This document shows, piece by piece, positions 17,201-26,153 of a stretch of DNA of 64,000 nt. This stretch comes from Gallionellaceae bacterium (GTDB taxonomy: Bacteria; Pseudomonadota; Gammaproteobacteria; Burkholderiales; Thiobacillaceae): positions 62,001 to 126,000 of the forward strand of contig JAQTLN010000001.1 in assembly GCA_028714875.1 (NCBI GenBank), written 5' to 3'. The notes below the pieces were generated by a model. That model saw only the letters and a list, made by a program, of their open reading frames with translations. It did no database searches and was not told the DNA's origin. Numbering within the stretch: the stretch's first letter is position 1; every line of letters starts with the position of its first letter. The position numbers and the translations under genes were made by a program.

Positions 17201-18391
17201 CCGGCTTGCTTGCTGTTCGCGCCTTAACCGCGTTTCCGACTCGGCCTGCGCGGCCCGCGCGGTTTCCGCCGCCCGCCGCCGTTTCGCGGCTTCTTCCCGT
17301 GCGGTTTCCAGGCGATTGGCATCCTGCACGGCCGGGTCGGACAGCAGGGTGTCCAGCCGCGTGCGCCGCGCGGCCAGATCGAGTTCGGCCCGTTCCCGCG
17401 CATCTCGTGCCAGGCCTTCCGCCGCCCGCGCCTGGTGCAGCCGGGTCTGTGCCTCGTTGCGCTCGCGGCTGGCGTTGTCGAAATCGGTCTGGGCCTGGCG
17501 CAGCTCGCGCGCCTGGCGCCGCGTCAGCGTGCCGGCGTAGACACGATAGCGCAGGTCGAAGCGTTCGACCGCCCGGGCCAGTTGCTGGAATTCTTCAAGC
17601 TGGCGGCGATCCTCCTCCAGTTGGTTGAGCGCCTCGGCCACGTCCGCCAGCAGTTCCTGCGGCATCGGCGGCAGCGCTTCGGTCAGAGCATTGGAGAGGC
17701 CGGCCTCGTCGGGCTTCCGCGACAATTGCGGTTGGCGCAACTGGATCAGGGTGTCGATCAACGCCTCGTAACGTTTGCCGCCGAGATGGAACAGCCGCTC
17801 GTCCACGGCGCGGCGATAGCCGGCGGCGGTCTCGAACATCTGGCCGTGCTCCGTGATCGCCTCGCGCAGGTGTTCGCGCGCGAGCACGATCCGCTGGCTG
17901 TTGGTAAGCCATAAGTCCTGGCCGATGCGCGGCCCGTCCGGCGCGTCTTCGAGCATGAAGAACCAGCTTTCCACCTGGGCGCGGGCGGCGACCGCCGATA
18001 GTCCCGCGCCCAGAGTCAGGTAGTGCGCCCGGCCGTCCTCGGCGATGCGGCCGAATTCGATCCAGGCATAGCCGATGCGCCGCTGGTAACTGTTCATCAA
18101 CAGGTTCCAGGCCATCTTCTTGCCGCTGTCGCCGTCGGGTTCGATCCGCGAAGGGCGCAGTTGCGCGTCGAACAGGAACGGTAGGGTCAGCGACAGCACC
18201 TTGGATTTGCCGGTGCCGTTGTTGCCGCGCAGGAGCAAATGGCCGTCGCGGAACCAGAATTCCTCGCTGTCGTAGTGGAATAGTTCGACCAGGCCAAGCC
18301 GCAACGGCTGCCAGCGGCCGCGCCGCGGCTCGGGCAAGGCCGGGCGCGGTGGCGGGACGGCGGGTGGGGCGAACAGGGGTTCTTCGCTCAT
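14213..18391 (-). CDS. jetC: Wadjet SMC-like ATPase JetC (TIGR02680-like)
   Basis: A 1392-residue SMC/SbcC-like protein. The N-terminal head has Walker A GNNGTGKSK at residues ~57-64, and the C-terminal head has Walker B LILLDEAFAGID near residue 1325. Between them lie several hundred residues of Ala/Glu/Arg-rich coiled coil and a central hinge-like region (~residues 600-800). Length and motif layout match TIGR02680, the motor of DUF2397/2398/2399-type Wadjet, which extrudes plasmid DNA. GC content is very high, as in the flanking core genes. The 90-bp gap from jetB contains a strong hairpin close to the ATG, and no good Shine-Dalgarno is seen. Confidence 0.93.
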   Translation of the reverse strand: MSEEPLFAPPAVPPPRPALPEPRRGRWQPLRLGLVELFHYDSEEFWFRDGHLLLRGNNGTGKSKVLSLTLPFLFDAQLRPSRIEPDGDSGKKMAWNLLMNSYQRRIGYAWIEFGRIAEDGRAHYLTLGAGLSAVAARAQVESWFFMLEDAPDGPRIGQDLWLTNSQRIVLAREHLREAITEHGQMFETAAGYRRAVDERLFHLGGKRYEALIDTLIQLRQPQLSRKPDEAGLSNALTEALPPMPQELLADVAEALNQLEEDRRQLEEFQQLARAVERFDLRYRVYAGTLTRRQARELRQAQTDFDNASRERNEAQTRLHQARAAEGLARDARERAELDLAARRTRLDTLLSDPAVQDANRLETAREEAAKRRRAAETARAAQAESETRLRREQQASRDSAERAELAEQALQALRREGAGLAETAGVAADFGGNPLAALAPDSLAELAPREFEAAQAGLRAAVAARREHLVLLRRRHAEAAQAETVLAQRRQAQRDALEDLEGAAERRAEADAAVERAGEALIEAWAAHCQALEQLRFDADASIAALTDWVPSLQGDNPAQQALLQAQHQASARFAARQQELDGKSQTRRQERDELEAERELLAAGRDAAPPAPPTRAADSRREIAGAPLWQLIDFHDQVDAAARAGLEAALEAAGLLDAWVTPDGALLTAAGGTPWLDRQWLARPRGGEATLAGWLRAAVPDATPVAAASVESLLASVACGQDDNSAAEAWIAPDGRFRLGSLAGAWAKPQAVYIGYAARAAARARRLDEIARRLEQLAWEQTEAERGYAQLAADREQAEREWRTVPSEQTLRQAHLAAAAGERDYLAARERLGRAEALCRAAEQAVRIARDALERDAADLRLPVAAAGLAEVEVALERFNDAHYRLAQAAQAWRSARPEWLRQQAREIEAQEQLSRHETQLAASRIEAEEAQARYQTLRDAVGVRVDDVLQQLAAAREAVKTGERTDKAADFVLRDTGEARARAEVQAEAAETTLEQRGAARGNAVARLQRFAESGLLAAALPRLELPDSRGIWTIEPALTLARRAEQALSGIQDDDATWNRVQRQTAEDLTELQRALGALGHQASAEPSDWGLVVHVVYQNRPERPDQLAARLADDIAQRGELLTAKEREVLENHLQAEIASEVQRLLRAAEKQVAAINQELDKRPTSTGVRYRLQWQPLGENEGAPVGLEAARQRLLNTSADIWTAEDRRVVGAMLQQRIAAERERADADLGRDDGGSLIDQLARALDYRRWHQFRVQRLQDGQWRKLSGPASSGERALGLTVPLFAAIASFYSQGCNPLAPRLILLDEAFAGIDDAARAHCMGLIREFDLDFVITSEREWACYAELPGVSICQLQRREGIDAVFVSRWSWDGQAKRREDDPDRRYASA

Positions 18392-18398
18392 GAGATTC

Positions 18399-18434
18399 GT
18401 AGCCCGGATTCCGCTTTCGCTCCATCCGGGCTAC
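18399..18434. repeat. GTAGCCCGGAT hairpin repeat in the jetC leader
   Basis: GTAGCCCGGAT (18399-18409) and ATCCGGGCTAC (18424-18434) are perfect 11-bp inverted arms. The element ends only 7 nt before the jetC ATG (18391) on the minus strand, within the jetB-jetC gap. In the transcript it would form a stable stem over the ribosome-binding region, with the only GGAG in the loop. Confidence 0.8.
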
Positions 18435-18481
18435 CAGTTCGGTTCCGGCTCGCTCGGCTTGGGTCGTGGTTGACCATGAAT

Positions 18482-19714
18482 TCAGAACAACAAGCCACTG
18501 GAGCCCTTGTCGGGCGTGGCCCGGATTTCGGCGGCGCCGATCGCGTAGCGCGCGATGGCGGGCAGGGGGCGGATCGCGCCCTTTTCGCGTGCGACGAGTC
18601 GCAGTTTCTCCAGCCGGTCGAGGGCGATTTCCGCCAGCTCGCGTTCGGCGCCGGGCTCGCGCGCGGATTTGCGCCAGTAGCGGCCGTAATGGTCTTTGGC
18701 GTCGCGCAGGAAGGCGGCGACGGCATCCTCACTGGCTACCGCGCCGATACGGGCGAGGCCCGCCAAATGTTCGGCCACCAGCAGGGTCACGTGGGCGTCG
18801 GTGCCTTCGGCCGGCATGGCGACATCGCTCAGGGTACCGTCCTCGTCGGTCAGCGCCAGGCCTTCGGCGCGCTGTTCGGGTACCAGTCCGGTGGCCTCGC
18901 ACAAGCGCGCCGCCATGACGCCGCGCTGATTGGCGAAATAGGCTTGCGCCTCGGCATCAAGCGCCTCGGCATAGACCACCGGATCGTCGAGCAGGCGCCG
19001 GGCGAGGCCGTGGCGCAGCGCGGTACGGCGGCCTTCGTCGCTGTCGGCCTGGTGTTCGGTTAGCAGCGCGCGCAAACGCTCGTCGAAGCCGGTCGGCGCC
19101 TCTTCGGGGCGCCAGGTCGAGGGCCCGCGCACCGCCGCCAACATGCCGGCCAGGGCGCGGCGCTGGACGTCGTAGAGCGCGTCCGCCTGTGGGCCGCCGG
19201 CGTGGATGTAGCCCTCCTCGTCGCCGGCCACCCGTTGCAATACGCCGAGGTCGAGCAGGGTTCGGCAGACGCCGACCAGTTCGCGCCGTTCGCCGACGCC
19301 GTGCAGCGTGAAGCTGAAGCCACGCGCGGCGAGTTCAGGCTCCGCCGCCAGTTGCATCAGGCGCTCGCCGAGCAGGTGCAGGGTGATCTGCGGCTCGGCG
19401 CGTTCCAGTACCGCGCAGGCCAGGCTCAGCAACACATAGCGGCGGCGGTCGTAGTTCGGCAGGCCGCGCGAGGCGTCGCCCGTGTCGGCCGGACGTTTGT
19501 AGAGCCGCGCGCCTTCGCGTTCGACATGCAGCACCCAGCCCGCCTCGCGCGCGAACCAGTCGCGCAACTTGTCAGCCTGCCGGCGTACCGCCGGGAAGTC
19601 GTCGTGCCCCGGCCCCAGCAACGGCCGCATCAGCAGCGCGCGCACGGCGCCGCGGAATTCGTCGCGCTGGCGGCGTTCCTGGAGTTCGCCGATGTGGCTG
19701 CTGGGCGGCTTCAT
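18482..19714 (-). CDS. jetB: Wadjet protein JetB (DUF2398/TIGR02678-like)
   Basis: A 410-residue protein with the DUF2398/TIGR02678 character: an N-terminal LQERRQRDEFRGAVRALL, then RLYKRPA and RRRYVLLSLACAVLER. It is predicted to be a kite/kleisin-associated winged-helix subunit of the JetABC condensin complex. Its ATG overlaps the jetA stop by 4 nt. The C-terminal helical part (ELAEIALDRLEKLRLV) looks like a winged helix. Assignment rests on gene order with JetA, JetC and JetD and on sequence resemblance. Confidence 0.88.
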   Translation of the reverse strand: MKPPSSHIGELQERRQRDEFRGAVRALLMRPLLGPGHDDFPAVRRQADKLRDWFAREAGWVLHVEREGARLYKRPADTGDASRGLPNYDRRRYVLLSLACAVLERAEPQITLHLLGERLMQLAAEPELAARGFSFTLHGVGERRELVGVCRTLLDLGVLQRVAGDEEGYIHAGGPQADALYDVQRRALAGMLAAVRGPSTWRPEEAPTGFDERLRALLTEHQADSDEGRRTALRHGLARRLLDDPVVYAEALDAEAQAYFANQRGVMAARLCEATGLVPEQRAEGLALTDEDGTLSDVAMPAEGTDAHVTLLVAEHLAGLARIGAVASEDAVAAFLRDAKDHYGRYWRKSAREPGAERELAEIALDRLEKLRLVAREKGAIRPLPAIARYAIGAAEIRATPDKGSSGLLF

Positions 19715-21225
19715 CCGGCTTCGCGCAGTGGTGTGATGGTGATGCTGTGGTCGCGCCCCGAGAACACGCCCAGCGGAGTGGCGATGCGTGCCTGGCTGTC
19801 GGCCGCGAGGGGTTCGAGGCGGATATGTAGGAGGCCGTCGCCGCTGTGGCGTTCGATCACGGCATCCGGCCTGACCTGCTCGGCCAGAGCCTCGCCCAGC
19901 AGGTTCAGGAACAGGCCGAAGGCGTGGCCGTCGAGTTCGCCCAGTTCCGACAGGCGCGTGCCCCGGCCGGTGGCCAAGCGCCGGCGTGCCGCTTCGATCT
20001 GGCGCGATTCCTCGGCCAGTTGTCCCGCCAAGAGGGCGCGGGCGTCGCCGCGATCGTGGACCTTGGCAAGCTGGCCGCGTGGTGCCGCCTCGCCGTATTC
20101 GCGCAGGCGCGGATGCACCTGGAGGGGCGGCGCGTCGGCCCAGGGCGTGGCGGCGGGCAGGTCAGTGTCGGCCTGGGAGTTGAGCGAGAAATGGCGGGCC
20201 GGGTTGAGCGCGAAGGCGGCGCGCGCGAGTCGATGCGCTTGGTCATCGTCGGCACAGTCGGCGAACCAGGCCGCGATCGCGCGGAAATCGGCGGAACGGT
20301 CGCTGCGCCCGCTGCGCCGCTCGTTGAGCATGGCGATCGCGCCCAGCAGTTGCGGAATCGCCGAGCGCGCGCGGGCGCGCAGCAGTTCGGCCTGGGGTGG
20401 TTCGTGGCCGCTCTGGAGAAACCAGCCACGCAAGCCCCGCCAACGCTCCCGCCAGGCCTGCCGGCGGCGCCAACTTTCATCTGCTTGATCGCCGCCGGGC
20501 GCGGCATCGCGCGCCTCGCGTTCGGCCACCCGAAGCAGAACCGGGTCGATGCGCGGCGACAGTTCCAGGATCAGGCGGGCGATGCTGTCCGAGCGCCGCA
20601 CCAAGTCGCCCATAAAGCGTTCGAGATAGTCGATCAGGCGGCGCTTGTAGTTCACGACCGCGTCGGCCCCGGCCTGTTGCAGCTCAATGCCGCGCGCCAC
20701 GCCGGCCATGAAGGCCTGGGCGTTCTCGGCCAGTCCCTCGAAGACTCGTACCAGATCGCGCAGGGTTTCGTGGACCTTGGCCACGTCGGGCTCGCCGGCA
20801 TGGAGCAGGGCTTGAAGGGCATGCAGACGGTTGCCGATGTCTTCCAGGGCGACGGTCTGGAGTTCGGCGCGGTGTTGCAAGGTCTGCGCGAACACGGCCA
20901 GCGCGACTTCCACAGCTTCGCCGCCGTGCGAGAGACGGAAGAGGAAACGGGCGCGATAGAAATCGCTCAGGCTGGAAACCCGCGCCGTGTCGGGTTGCGA
21001 CTCCAGATTGCCCCAGGCGGCAAGCTGCGCCAGCGCGGCATTGATGTCCTCGATGCGCGGCGGGCCATCAGGCCAGCGAGCCTCGGCCAGCATCTCATCG
21101 GGCCGCAGTTGCAGCCGGTACTGCCGTTTGGCGGCGGCGAATACATCCATGATGGCGCGGTAGAGCGCGGCTTTCTCGGCACTGACATGCCGAAACAGCT
21201 CGGCGGCGTCATTCACGCCTGGCAT
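19711..21225 (-). CDS. jetA: Wadjet protein JetA (DUF2397/TIGR02677-like)
   Basis: A 504-residue protein beginning ELFRHVSAEKAALYRAIMDVF and continuing ...EMLAEARWPDGPP, as in DUF2397/TIGR02677 proteins, the kleisin-like subunit of type III-like Wadjet. A winged-helix region is visible at residues ~40-85, long helices follow (~100-330), and a second winged-helix region is near the end. It is the first gene of the jetABCD operon. A Cache-domain gene on the same strand ends 32 bp upstream, so the promoter may lie before that gene. The start codon lacks a strong Shine-Dalgarno. Confidence 0.88.
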   Translation of the reverse strand: MPGVNDAAELFRHVSAEKAALYRAIMDVFAAAKRQYRLQLRPDEMLAEARWPDGPPRIEDINAALAQLAAWGNLESQPDTARVSSLSDFYRARFLFRLSHGGEAVEVALAVFAQTLQHRAELQTVALEDIGNRLHALQALLHAGEPDVAKVHETLRDLVRVFEGLAENAQAFMAGVARGIELQQAGADAVVNYKRRLIDYLERFMGDLVRRSDSIARLILELSPRIDPVLLRVAEREARDAAPGGDQADESWRRRQAWRERWRGLRGWFLQSGHEPPQAELLRARARSAIPQLLGAIAMLNERRSGRSDRSADFRAIAAWFADCADDDQAHRLARAAFALNPARHFSLNSQADTDLPAATPWADAPPLQVHPRLREYGEAAPRGQLAKVHDRGDARALLAGQLAEESRQIEAARRRLATGRGTRLSELGELDGHAFGLFLNLLGEALAEQVRPDAVIERHSGDGLLHIRLEPLAADSQARIATPLGVFSGRDHSITITPLREAG

Positions 21226-21257
21226 GGCGCCGCCACTTTCACGCCGCAGATGCGCAT

Positions 21258-22220
21258 TCAGACGCAGGCCGGCGTTTCAGTGCCCAGCCAGAAGCCCAGA
21301 TTCTTGTCGAGGAACTCGTCCCAGGGCATGTAGTGGGAGCCGTCGCAGGAGAAGTTGAGGCCGACCAGGCCGTTGAACAGGTTGAGCGAGCCGGAGCGCA
21401 GGTAGAGGGTTTCGTCCATGAACCTGAGGTCGCGGAAGCAGCGGAAGATTTTCGGGATGGCTTCCGGCGGGACGATGGCTTTTTCCGGGTAGGGGTGGCG
21501 CGGGTAGGCCAGGCAGAGGTTGGGGTCGGACAGGTCGTTGAAGCCGTGGATGCGGTAGCTGTAGGGGTCGTCCAGCATCCACAGGGTGGCGCGCGAACTG
21601 GAGAAGTGCAGTTTGCCGTGGTAGACGCCATGCACGGTCATCAGCTCGACCAAGAGAGCCAGGACTTCGTCGATGTGCTCGTCCATCGGGCTGTTCGCGC
21701 GTTCCTGGTGGAACAGGCCGGCGCGGATGGCGGGGTCGCCGCGCATCTGCATCCAGGTGCCCGGCTGCGCATAGAGCGCCTGAGTGCCGGGCAATTCGCG
21801 CAGGTCGAAGTCGGCGCCCAGGTAGCCGAGCAGGGTGCCGTCTTCTTGTGTGATGCGCTGTACGGCCGTCAGCGAGGGGCGTTTGGCGTTGCGGCTGATG
21901 TAGGACTCGGACAGCGAGAAACGGCTGCCGGTGAGGGCTTCGGCGAGATAGGGGCGGTCGCCGCGGTCACGGCCGAAATGTTCGTCGAGCAGGCCGCCAC
22001 GCGCGATGTTGGCGGTGATCTGCCGGGCCTGGTGGTCGAGCACGTAGAGATATTTGCAGTAGGGCAGTTCGATCATGCCTTCCCGCAGTCGCGTTTCCAG
22101 TTTGTCGCGCGCGGGCCAGTCTTCGCGGCAGGCGTCGGCCAGGCTGGAGAGCGAGGAAGCGAGCCAGCCTTTGAGAATGTCGCGCTGGCGTTGTATGGCT
22201 TGCTGGAGATTCGAGTTCAT
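21258..22220 (-). CDS. Cache/PDC sensor-domain protein, cytoplasmic
   Basis: A 320-residue protein from the ATG at 22220 (MNSNLQQAIQRQRDILKGW). Residues ~50-160 look like a PDC/Cache ligand-sensing fold (YCKYLYVLDHQARQIT, then DRGDRPYLAEAL, SYISRNAKRPSLTAVQRI, GYLGADFDLREL). The rest (HGVYHGKLHFSSSRATLWM and on) is not recognised. There is no membrane helix or signal peptide, so unlike most Cache domains it appears to be cytoplasmic. It lies 32 bp upstream of jetA on the same strand. A regulatory link with Wadjet is possible but could be coincidental. Confidence 0.7.
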   Translation of the reverse strand: MNSNLQQAIQRQRDILKGWLASSLSSLADACREDWPARDKLETRLREGMIELPYCKYLYVLDHQARQITANIARGGLLDEHFGRDRGDRPYLAEALTGSRFSLSESYISRNAKRPSLTAVQRITQEDGTLLGYLGADFDLRELPGTQALYAQPGTWMQMRGDPAIRAGLFHQERANSPMDEHIDEVLALLVELMTVHGVYHGKLHFSSSRATLWMLDDPYSYRIHGFNDLSDPNLCLAYPRHPYPEKAIVPPEAIPKIFRCFRDLRFMDETLYLRSGSLNLFNGLVGLNFSCDGSHYMPWDEFLDKNLGFWLGTETPACV

Positions 22221-22374
22221 GTTCTTGGGGAGATGGGAGAGGGAGGTTCCCGAAGACCACGTTTGCCGCCGTGTCGCGGGAGGGATTGCGCCTGCCCGCT
22301 GTTGCCACGCTGTTGCCACGATGTGGCCTGTCTCCCGCTCCCCCCGTCCCGGGAGAGCGGGAATCGCGCGGGAA

Positions 22375-22677
22375 TTACTTCTTCTTGCCTTTGGTGGCCT
22401 TGACCGGATTGGCGGCGGCGGTCAGCGCGGCACCGGCTTTGAAGCGCACCACTTTTTTGGCGGCGATCTTCATTTCCTTGCCGGTCTGGGGATTGCGGCC
22501 GGTGCGGGCGGCGCGATCCTGGACACTGAAGGTGCCAAAGCCGATGAACTGCACGCTTTCACCCTTGGCGACTGCTTCGGTGATGGCTTCGAGGGCGGCG
22601 CTGATGATGTCGCCGGCGGCGGCTTTGGATGCGTTGGCTTTTTCGGCGACGGCGTTGATGAGTTCGGTCTTGTTCAT
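22375..22677 (-). CDS. hupB: DNA-binding protein HU
   Basis: A 100-residue HU-family nucleoid protein (MNKTELINAVAEKANASKA, GFGTFSVQDRAARTGRNPQTG). It bends and wraps DNA as a dimer. The ATG at 22677 is preceded by AGGAG at good spacing; the longer ORF upstream is not coding. The C-terminus has an extra Lys/Ala tail (PVKATKGKKK) of about ten residues compared with E. coli HU. Confidence 0.95.
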   Translation of the reverse strand: MNKTELINAVAEKANASKAAAGDIISAALEAITEAVAKGESVQFIGFGTFSVQDRAARTGRNPQTGKEMKIAAKKVVRFKAGAALTAAANPVKATKGKKK

Positions 22678-22828
22678 GCATGTCTCCTGATGATGGGAAA
22701 GGGGCCACGAGCGAGCGGGCGGCCGTAGTCTAGTGCAAGCTTGGCGCCCGCGGGCCATGACTTCCGTACTTCTTGGCACATTTCAACCATTTAACCAGCA
22801 TTGTTATATTTTCGACGGGCCTGGTCGA

Positions 22829-25255
22829 TCATTCGAGACGATTGAAATGCAGCCAATGTTCGACTTTCTCGATTAGCTGGCCGGCGACGATGGGTTTGGT
22901 CAGGGTGTCGTTGATGCCGCCGAGGATGGCGGCGTGTCGCGGGTCTGCTTCCTGGGCATCACCGCCGAGGGTGATGATCGGCATCATCTTGTCGACAGAG
23001 CCGGTTTCACCCGCGCGGATGCGGCGAACGATTTCCTGGTCGTCCAGGTCGGGCAGGCGGCAGTCCAGCAACAGCAGTCGGTAGGGGTGTTGGGCCAGCG
23101 CTTCCAGCGCGGCTTGGCCGCTGTCGGCGGTATCGACCTGGTGGCCGGCTTTATGCAGCAGCACCTGCACCAGTTTCTGGCTGGGGCCGCTGCTTTCCGC
23201 CAGCAGGATGCGCTTCGCCGCGGCGGGATGCCGTGGCGTGCTCGCGGGCAAGAGCGCCAGCAGGGCGCGGGCCAGGTGGTCACGGCGCACCGGCTTGGCG
23301 ATATGGGCGGCGAAACCCGCTTGCAGTAGTTGCGCGCCGCTACCGCGCTGTCTGGCCGAGATCAGCGCCAGCAGCGGGATGTGCGCGCTGTCCTGGGTGG
23401 CGCGCAGCTTGCTCGCCAAAGTAACGCCATCCATGTCCGGCATGAGGTTGTCGATCACGATGGCGTTGACGGGCCGGTGGTCGCTCAATTCGGCGCGGAG
23501 CAGGGCCAGCGCTTCCATGCCGCCGCTGGCGAGGAGCGGCTGGCAGTTTATTTCGCGCAGCATTTTTTCCAGCACCAGCCGGCTGCTGGCATTGTCGTCC
23601 ACCACCAGGATGCGCTGTCCGGCCAGGCTGGCAAGGCGCGGAATGGGCGTGGCCGCGCTGTCCGTGGTTATGAATGGCAGCGTGAACCAGAACGTGGAAC
23701 CGCTGCCGACGTGGCTTTCCACCCCGATTTCACTGGTCTTGCCATTGGCGTCCTCGCCTCCCATCAGATCCACCAGGCGCTTGACGATGGACAGCCCGAG
23801 CCCGGTGCCGCCGAATTTCCGGGTCATGGAGCTATCGGCCTGGGTGAACGGGGTGAACAGGATGGCGAGCGTTTCCGGCGGCATGCCGATGCCGGTGTCC
23901 TTCACCTCGAAGCGCAGGCGCGCGCGCAGGTCCGGCAGGTGGTCGAGCAGGCGCGCGCTGATGGAGACTTCGCCGGCCTGGGTGAACTTGACGGCGTTGC
24001 CGAGCAGGTTGAACAAGACCTGGCGCAGGCGCCCCGGGTCGCCGCGCAGATGTTGCGGCACGGTCGGCTCGATCAGGCAGATGAATTCCAGGCCTTTCTG
24101 TTCGGCGTTCAGGGCCATGAGGTCGGCCACTTCGTAGATCAGCGCGTGGAGATCGAAGTCGATGGCCTCGATGTCGAGCTTGCCGGCGTCGATTTTCGAG
24201 AAGTCGAGAATGTCGTTGATCACGTTCATCAGCGATTGGCCGCTGTGCAGGGCAATCTCGGCATATTCGCGTTGTTCCTCGTCCAGTTCCGTGCTGAGCA
24301 GCAGTTCGGTCATGCCGAGCACGCCGTTCATCGGGGTGCGGATCTCATGGCTCATGTTGGCGAGGAATTCGGATTTCGCCCGGGTGGCGCGTTCCGCGAC
24401 GGCTTTCTTTTCCACCAGTTCGTCCATGGTCAGGCGCAGCACCTCGGTGCGTTCCTGGACGCGCTGTTCGAGTTGCTGGTTGAGCGTGCTCAGCGCGGCC
24501 TCGGCCTGGTTGCGCTGCTCCAGTCCACTCTGCAGCGCTTCCAGCAGGGCGTTCATGTTGTGCACCAGTTCGCCGAATTCGTTGTCCGCGTGATATTTCG
24601 GGATCGGCAGCGGGAGGCTGGCGGGGGCGGCGGGGTCGAGTGAAACGATACGGTGGGACAAGGCCACCAGCGGCTTGATGATGGTCCAGTAAAACACCAC
24701 GGCCAGCAGCAGACTCAGCAGCGCGGCCCAGAGGATGCCGAGCAGGGTCTTGGTGACGGCCAGCGCAATGAAACGCTGGCCGATCACCGCCGCGTCCAGT
24801 GTGACTTCGAGTTGCCCGACCGCCACGGGGCCGCGCGCATCGCTGTACTCCAGGCTGATATGCCGCTGTTTCATGCCGGCCAACAAGCGCTCGCCCAGCC
24901 AGGAAATTTCCCGTCCACTCTCGGCGCGACTGCGTTCGGCGAGCACGGTGCCGAAGTTGTCGCGCAGCAATACATGGGAAATCTCGTCGCTATTGAGCAG
25001 TCCCGCCGCCACGTTATCGGCCTGATTGGTATTCAACTGGAAAGCGGCTTCCGCCGCGCTGGCGCGCACCAGATCGAGATTGCGGGCGGTGGACTCGCGT
25101 ACCTGATCGCGCCAGTCATGCCAGGTGGATACCAGCTCGATGGCACCCGTGCCCAGGCCCACCAGCAGCGCGACCCCCAGGGTGATGGCCAGTTGCCGCG
25201 CGGCCAGTCCGCGCCACAAAGGGATGCCGCGCAACAGCCGCGCGAGTCTGCCCAT
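22829..25255 (-). CDS. Hybrid sensor histidine kinase with two receiver domains
   Basis: An 808-residue membrane kinase. TM1 (~20-42) and TM2 (~163-191) flank a ~120-residue periplasmic sensor, followed by HAMP, a coiled coil, and HisKA with the phosphorylated histidine in [16 protein letters not shown] (His303). Next come HATPase_c ([13 protein letters not shown]) and two receiver domains with phospho-aspartates in [11 protein letters not shown] and LLLDCRLPD. In the second receiver the usual acidic pair is weakened (LLAESS). There is no HPt domain, so phosphate must move to a separate protein. The ATG at 25255 is preferred over a TTG at 25282. It follows a solute-binding protein gene, which may supply its ligand sensing. 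Confidence 0.92.
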   Translation of the reverse strand: MGRLARLLRGIPLWRGLAARQLAITLGVALLVGLGTGAIELVSTWHDWRDQVRESTARNLDLVRASAAEAAFQLNTNQADNVAAGLLNSDEISHVLLRDNFGTVLAERSRAESGREISWLGERLLAGMKQRHISLEYSDARGPVAVGQLEVTLDAAVIGQRFIALAVTKTLLGILWAALLSLLLAVVFYWTIIKPLVALSHRIVSLDPAAPASLPLPIPKYHADNEFGELVHNMNALLEALQSGLEQRNQAEAALSTLNQQLEQRVQERTEVLRLTMDELVEKKAVAERATRAKSEFLANMSHEIRTPMNGVLGMTELLLSTELDEEQREYAEIALHSGQSLMNVINDILDFSKIDAGKLDIEAIDFDLHALIYEVADLMALNAEQKGLEFICLIEPTVPQHLRGDPGRLRQVLFNLLGNAVKFTQAGEVSISARLLDHLPDLRARLRFEVKDTGIGMPPETLAILFTPFTQADSSMTRKFGGTGLGLSIVKRLVDLMGGEDANGKTSEIGVESHVGSGSTFWFTLPFITTDSAATPIPRLASLAGQRILVVDDNASSRLVLEKMLREINCQPLLASGGMEALALLRAELSDHRPVNAIVIDNLMPDMDGVTLASKLRATQDSAHIPLLALISARQRGSGAQLLQAGFAAHIAKPVRRDHLARALLALLPASTPRHPAAAKRILLAESSGPSQKLVQVLLHKAGHQVDTADSGQAALEALAQHPYRLLLLDCRLPDLDDQEIVRRIRAGETGSVDKMMPIITLGGDAQEADPRHAAILGGINDTLTKPIVAGQLIEKVEHWLHFNRLE

Positions 25256-25297
25256 GCCGTTATCTTCGTGGTCGCGGGTCAAAGGGGGTGGTTGCCA

Positions 25298-26053
25298 TCA
25301 ATTCCCCGTGACCCCTTTCTCGACGCCATGCTTCAGCTTGAGCGCGGCGATCAGGTCGCGGTTCTTGCGCATCCAGTCGTTGAAGTCACGCACGATCTCA
25401 GGGCGCTTGATGGAAGAGAGATGGTAATTGTCGCGGCTGAACGGAAGGTTGGGATTGAACACCAGGGCGCCGGGCTGGTTCAGCACATGGTCGAGTTGGT
25501 AGTTGATCACGGCCACGCTGGCGTAGACCCCGTCCACTCGGCCCGCCAGGGCTTGCCTGACCAGGGCGTCGAGATTGAAATTTTCCGACAGCGTGGTTTT
25601 CCCTGGCTTGATCCGGTCCAGCCAGGCCCAGGGCGTGAAGCCGCCCATGGTGCCGAGTACCTTGATTTCATCCGCGCCGACCCCCTGGTGTCGCGGGAGC
25701 ACGCTGGTGCCATCGAGCACCGCCGCGACCGGGTCGCTGTAGGCGATGGCTTTCCCGGCGCGCGCGTCCTTCTTCCAGTTGGGATTGTCGGGAAACTTGA
25801 AATCCACCTGGCCGCCGAGGAAAGCGGCATACAAGCGCGGCACCGGCAGGGCGCGGTACTCGATCTGGAAGCCGCGATCGCGCGCCCAGGCATCGAACAG
25901 GTCGCGCGCGAAACCCGTGTAGGCACCTTTCTCGAAGGCATAGGCGGGCAGGTAATACTGGTTCTCCACGCCGATTACCAGCACCTCTTTCGCCCCGGCC
26001 AGCAAAGGCCAGAACAGCATGGCAAGCAGCAAACGGCGAGAGAGGCGGCGCAT
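25298..26053 (-). CDS. Periplasmic solute-binding protein, family 3
   Basis: A 251-residue protein with an N-terminal signal peptide (RRLSRRLLLAMLFWPLLAGA) followed by a type 3 solute-binding fold (VLVIGVENQYYLPAYAFEKG, TGFARDLFDAWARDRGFQIEY, LDALVRQALAGRVDGVYASV). There are no transporter genes nearby. It ends 42 bp before the histidine kinase start on the same strand, so it may be a sensory rather than a transport component. The start at 26053 is chosen because it places the signal peptide at the N-terminus. Ligand unknown; amino acid-like is typical. Confidence 0.85.
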   Translation of the reverse strand: MRRLSRRLLLAMLFWPLLAGAKEVLVIGVENQYYLPAYAFEKGAYTGFARDLFDAWARDRGFQIEYRALPVPRLYAAFLGGQVDFKFPDNPNWKKDARAGKAIAYSDPVAAVLDGTSVLPRHQGVGADEIKVLGTMGGFTPWAWLDRIKPGKTTLSENFNLDALVRQALAGRVDGVYASVAVINYQLDHVLNQPGALVFNPNLPFSRDNYHLSSIKRPEIVRDFNDWMRKNRDLIAALKLKHGVEKGVTGN

Positions 26054-26153
26054 GGGCGATTTCCCGGAATAGGCGATGGCACGGGCTAATATAACGGCCC
26101 TCTCACCCACGGGCTTTAATGGAATGTCGAACTTTTCCGGCAAGAATGATGCG

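Noticed and set aside
13868-17227. Very long plus-strand ORF (over 1100 codons) opposite jetC/jetD
   Set aside because: It is antisense to conserved JetC/JetD reading frames in high-GC DNA, is dominated by Arg/Gly/Ala low-complexity sequence and has no domain features.
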